This document shows, piece by piece, positions 62,171 to 64,000 of a stretch of DNA of 64,000 bases (its first letter is position 1; each line of letters begins with the position of its first letter). The DNA is from Bog-473 sp963744935 (GTDB lineage Bacteria; Actinomycetota; Acidimicrobiia; Acidimicrobiales; RAAP-2), in assembly GCA_963744935.1 (NCBI GenBank), contig CAVUVM010000006.1, positions 248,001-312,000 of the forward strand. The letters are read 5' to 3'. The translations under genes were made by a program, and so were the position numbers. Below the pieces are notes generated by a model. That model worked only from the letters and a program-made list of their open reading frames with translations, did not search any database and was not told where the DNA came from.

Positions 62171-63013
62171 ATGACGTCATCTCCGAGAGGACTGCTTCGA
62201 CAACCTGCTCTCGCCTTGCAGACGACATTTGAAGGCTCGTCGCCGAGTACAAGAGGCACTACAAGCACCACTTTGGCCTCATCGCGGCCTTGCGGCTTCA
62301 CCGTCCTCGCCGCCCTTGACGCCAGTCCGACCTCCCAATCGGTACTCGACACTGCACTCAGGATCGGAGCGTTGACCAGTACGGATGTCGAGGCAATCCA
62401 CGTCACCACGGCCCACGACGAAGCCGTCAAAGCGCGTACCGACCGCGCTCACGTTCCGATGCACCTGCTCCCAGGACCCCTCGAACCGACTCTCCTCAGC
62501 GCAGTCGAAGCGCCCGATGTGGTAGCAGCAGTTATCGGCACCAAAGCAGTGCCCAATGACCGGCGCCTCCTTGGGAGTACGGCCAGGCACATCATCGAAC
62601 GGAGCACCAAGCCGGTTGTCATCGTGCCCCCCGACTTCGTCTGTCCTGGGGTCATCCGACGCCTCCTCATCCCCCTTGAGGCCACCGAAGCCTCCACCCA
62701 GCCCGTGCTCGCGGTACTGCTGCCCCTCCTGGCAGCCGACGTGGAGCTCATCGCGATCCTAGGTAAGGAGTTCCTCTCCAAACACCTGCCCCAGCACGAG
62801 GCCAGCATCGAGCTGCGTCACGGCCACGTGGGAACTCAGGTCGCGGAGGTGTGCCACGAGTACGACGCCGACCTGGTCGTGCTCAGCTGGTCGCAGGACA
62901 GCACGGCCGAAAAGGCACGCATAGTTCGTCAAATACTCGGCGCCGTGCAGGTCCCGGTCTTGCTGCTTCCGCTGAGGGGAGACGGGTCGGTCGAAACGGA
63001 CCTGCATCACTGA
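62171..63013 (+). CDS. Universal stress protein family, two-domain
   Basis: This is a protein of up to 280 aa. A first Usp-like domain (FTVLAALDASPTSQSVLDTA, then GSTARHIIERSTKPVVIVPP) is followed by a second (IRRLLIPLEATEASTQPVL, then QILGAVQVPVLLLPL). The glycine-rich ATP loops are poorly conserved, so it may not bind ATP. The first 40 residues are Ser/Thr rich and unlike the family, so the true start may be later. Confidence 0.75.
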   Translation: MTSSPRGLLRQPALALQTTFEGSSPSTRGTTSTTLASSRPCGFTVLAALDASPTSQSVLDTALRIGALTSTDVEAIHVTTAHDEAVKARTDRAHVPMHLLPGPLEPTLLSAVEAPDVVAAVIGTKAVPNDRRLLGSTARHIIERSTKPVVIVPPDFVCPGVIRRLLIPLEATEASTQPVLAVLLPLLAADVELIAILGKEFLSKHLPQHEASIELRHGHVGTQVAEVCHEYDADLVVLSWSQDSTAEKARIVRQILGAVQVPVLLLPLRGDGSVETDLHH

Positions 63014-63211
63014 CGCCGAGCTATCCAGGCAACGATTCTTGTCCTTTACCGCGGTTGGCGCTTGGACTGGCGCCAACTTGCGATTGCGGAATCCATCAAC
63101 ACCACGCCTGCGAATCCCCTGTGACCTTCGGCCCTATCTCCATGCCCGCATCGGATCCACGCTGATCGAGACTACAGCTGTGATAGCGACCTCAGAACAG
63201 GTGGATTTGCT

Positions 63212-63547
63212 ATGTCAAACACGACACCGGACGCAGGCGACGACACCACCCAGCAGAAACAGAAGACCCAGTTGGTCGAGTCCATGACCCGCGCGTTGGA
63301 CCAGTGGAGGTCCCGGATCGACGAGCTCAAGGTGCAGGGCGACCTGGCCAAGCTCGATGCCCGCGAGCGGGCGACGAAACAGCTCGACACCGCGGAGAAC
63401 GCCTATCTCGCGGCCTACTCGAAACTGGGCGAGGCCCGCCATGACGCGGCGGTCAACGCCGACACCCTCCGTGAGGGCGTGCAGAAGCTCCTCCACGACG
63501 TCAAAGAGGCCTTCGAGGCGGCGCAAGCCGTCCTCGCCCGAGGCTGA
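63212..63547 (+). CDS. Coiled-coil protein of unknown function
   Basis: This 111-aa highly charged, helical protein has LVESMTRALDQWRSRIDELK, LDARERATKQLDTAENAYLA and LREGVQKLLHDVKEAFEAAQ, the heptad pattern of a long coiled coil. A short polar N-terminus is followed by no membrane segment. An AGGTGG lies upstream of the ATG. Similar apolipoprotein-like proteins are found near stress genes. Confidence 0.75.
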   Translation: MSNTTPDAGDDTTQQKQKTQLVESMTRALDQWRSRIDELKVQGDLAKLDARERATKQLDTAENAYLAAYSKLGEARHDAAVNADTLREGVQKLLHDVKEAFEAAQAVLARG

Positions 63548-63569
63548 CCCGGCCAGCCATGTCTCAGCT

Positions 63570-63601
63570 GGCACCTGGCTCAGCAGACACCTGGCTCAGC
63601 A
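63570..63601 (+). repeat. Short direct repeat
   Basis: CACCTGGCTCAGCAG occurs twice with a 2-bp spacer just after the coiled-coil gene. It has no evident role. Confidence 0.6.
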
Positions 63602-63793
63602 GGCGCGGTCGACGTGGTCGACGGTAGCGTCGCTACCTGGGAAGAAGGGGTTTTCGTGACCGCTGTCGGCTCGACGGACCAGGTAGGGCACGCCGCCTCT
63701 AGATCCCCTCGCTTCAAGCACAAGGCGGGCGCGCACCGGCTGGCCCGTGCGGTGGCCGCGCACGACAATCCGGTATCCCACGTTGGCATTCAT
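63596..63793 (-). CDS. DUF1918 protein
   Basis: This 65-aa protein has the DUF1918 SH3-like pattern NVGYRIVVRGHRTGQPVRA then GGVPYLVRRADSGHENPFF and PGSDATVDH. DUF1918 proteins are small beta-barrels with suggested regulatory roles in actinobacteria. It converges with the coiled-coil gene. Confidence 0.75.
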   Translation of the reverse strand: MNANVGYRIVVRGHRTGQPVRARLVLEARGSRGGVPYLVRRADSGHENPFFPGSDATVDHVDRAC

Positions 63794-64000
63794 GGTTGCC
63801 GCTTTCGTGCCATCCCGTCATCGGTCCTGGGTGCAGCGTTACACAGGGCTGAAGAGCCCTGCCCCCCGTGCCGTCGGGGACCGTCGCCAAGGAAACCGGA
63901 TGTTGCGCTCGTAACGTCGACCTCACTGCCCCAATGAGGTTCGATGCCGCAACCTTTCGAACGCGGGCATCGGCGAGACTCTGCTGAGCGTGGCGGTCTT
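63794..64000. other. Right edge of window
   Basis: About 200 nt with no supported gene; it is likely the promoter side of the DUF1918 gene. Nothing further can be said before the edge. Confidence 0.4.

Overview
The window comes from a high-GC bacterium, most likely an actinobacterium and possibly an Acidimicrobiia-type lineage. Pointers are the dense acyl-CoA metabolism, frequent GTG starts, TA-rich -10 boxes lying about 7 nt before start codons (leaderless transcripts), and DosR-like 14-mers. The lineage is inferred from gene content only.

Left flank (1-18,346) is chromosomal. It holds a secreted protein cut by the window edge, a KS/DUF35-thiolase-acyl-CoA dehydrogenase operon, a methyltransferase, a thioesterase, a GNAT-GH20 hexosaminidase pair, a frameshifted acyltransferase-3, two small proteins with a Rho-independent terminator between them, an acyl-CoA ligase divergent from a thiolase, acetyl-CoA synthetase, a cupin and a second acyl-CoA dehydrogenase. 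The theme is activation and beta-oxidation-like breakdown of acyl-CoAs.

A 31.7 kb genomic island (18,347-50,037) is inserted in the 3' half of tRNA-Lys(CUU). It is bounded by a perfect 47-bp direct repeat and opens with a tyrosine integrase. The left part (18.5-31 kb) has lower GC and defence-like content: a zinc-ribbon protein with a PD-(D/E)XK-like motif, a membrane protein, a P450, a GNAT next to a protein with an RNxxxH motif, an XRE-ImmA/IrrE pair resembling a toxin-antitoxin module, a broken abortive-infection gene, and LemA with an M48 protease. The middle part (31.4-37.7 kb, minus strand) is a repair and detoxification run: msrA, SDR, msrB, VOC protein, redoxin and epoxide hydrolase, several of them frameshifted. 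The right part (38.4-46.2 kb) is a complete tmoABCDE-type soluble diiron monooxygenase hydroxylase, Rieske ferredoxin and effector set. It is preceded by a MEDS-domain sensor and a GAF-PucR regulator and flanked by two paralogous epoxide hydrolases. This suggests an alkene or aromatic epoxidation island; no reductase gene is visible. A UvrD-like helicase closes the island.

Right flank (50,038-64,000) starts with mobile-element debris (a transposase N-terminus joined to a fragment homologous to the island integrase). It continues with stress and envelope genes: CYTH-CHAD, OsmC, a truncated slipin, AcpS with an 823-aa AMP-ligase/ACP/PlsC three-domain protein, an MFS exporter, DUF779 plus aldehyde dehydrogenase, STAS, universal stress proteins, a coiled-coil protein and DUF1918. 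DosR-like palindromes sit upstream of two of these groups. Relics of a P-type ATPase, a zinc alcohol dehydrogenase and a kinase-like gene lie between them.

At least nine genes or relics need a one-base indel to read through, both inside and outside the island. Either the region is decaying or the assembly carries indel errors, so the frameshifted calls should be treated accordingly.
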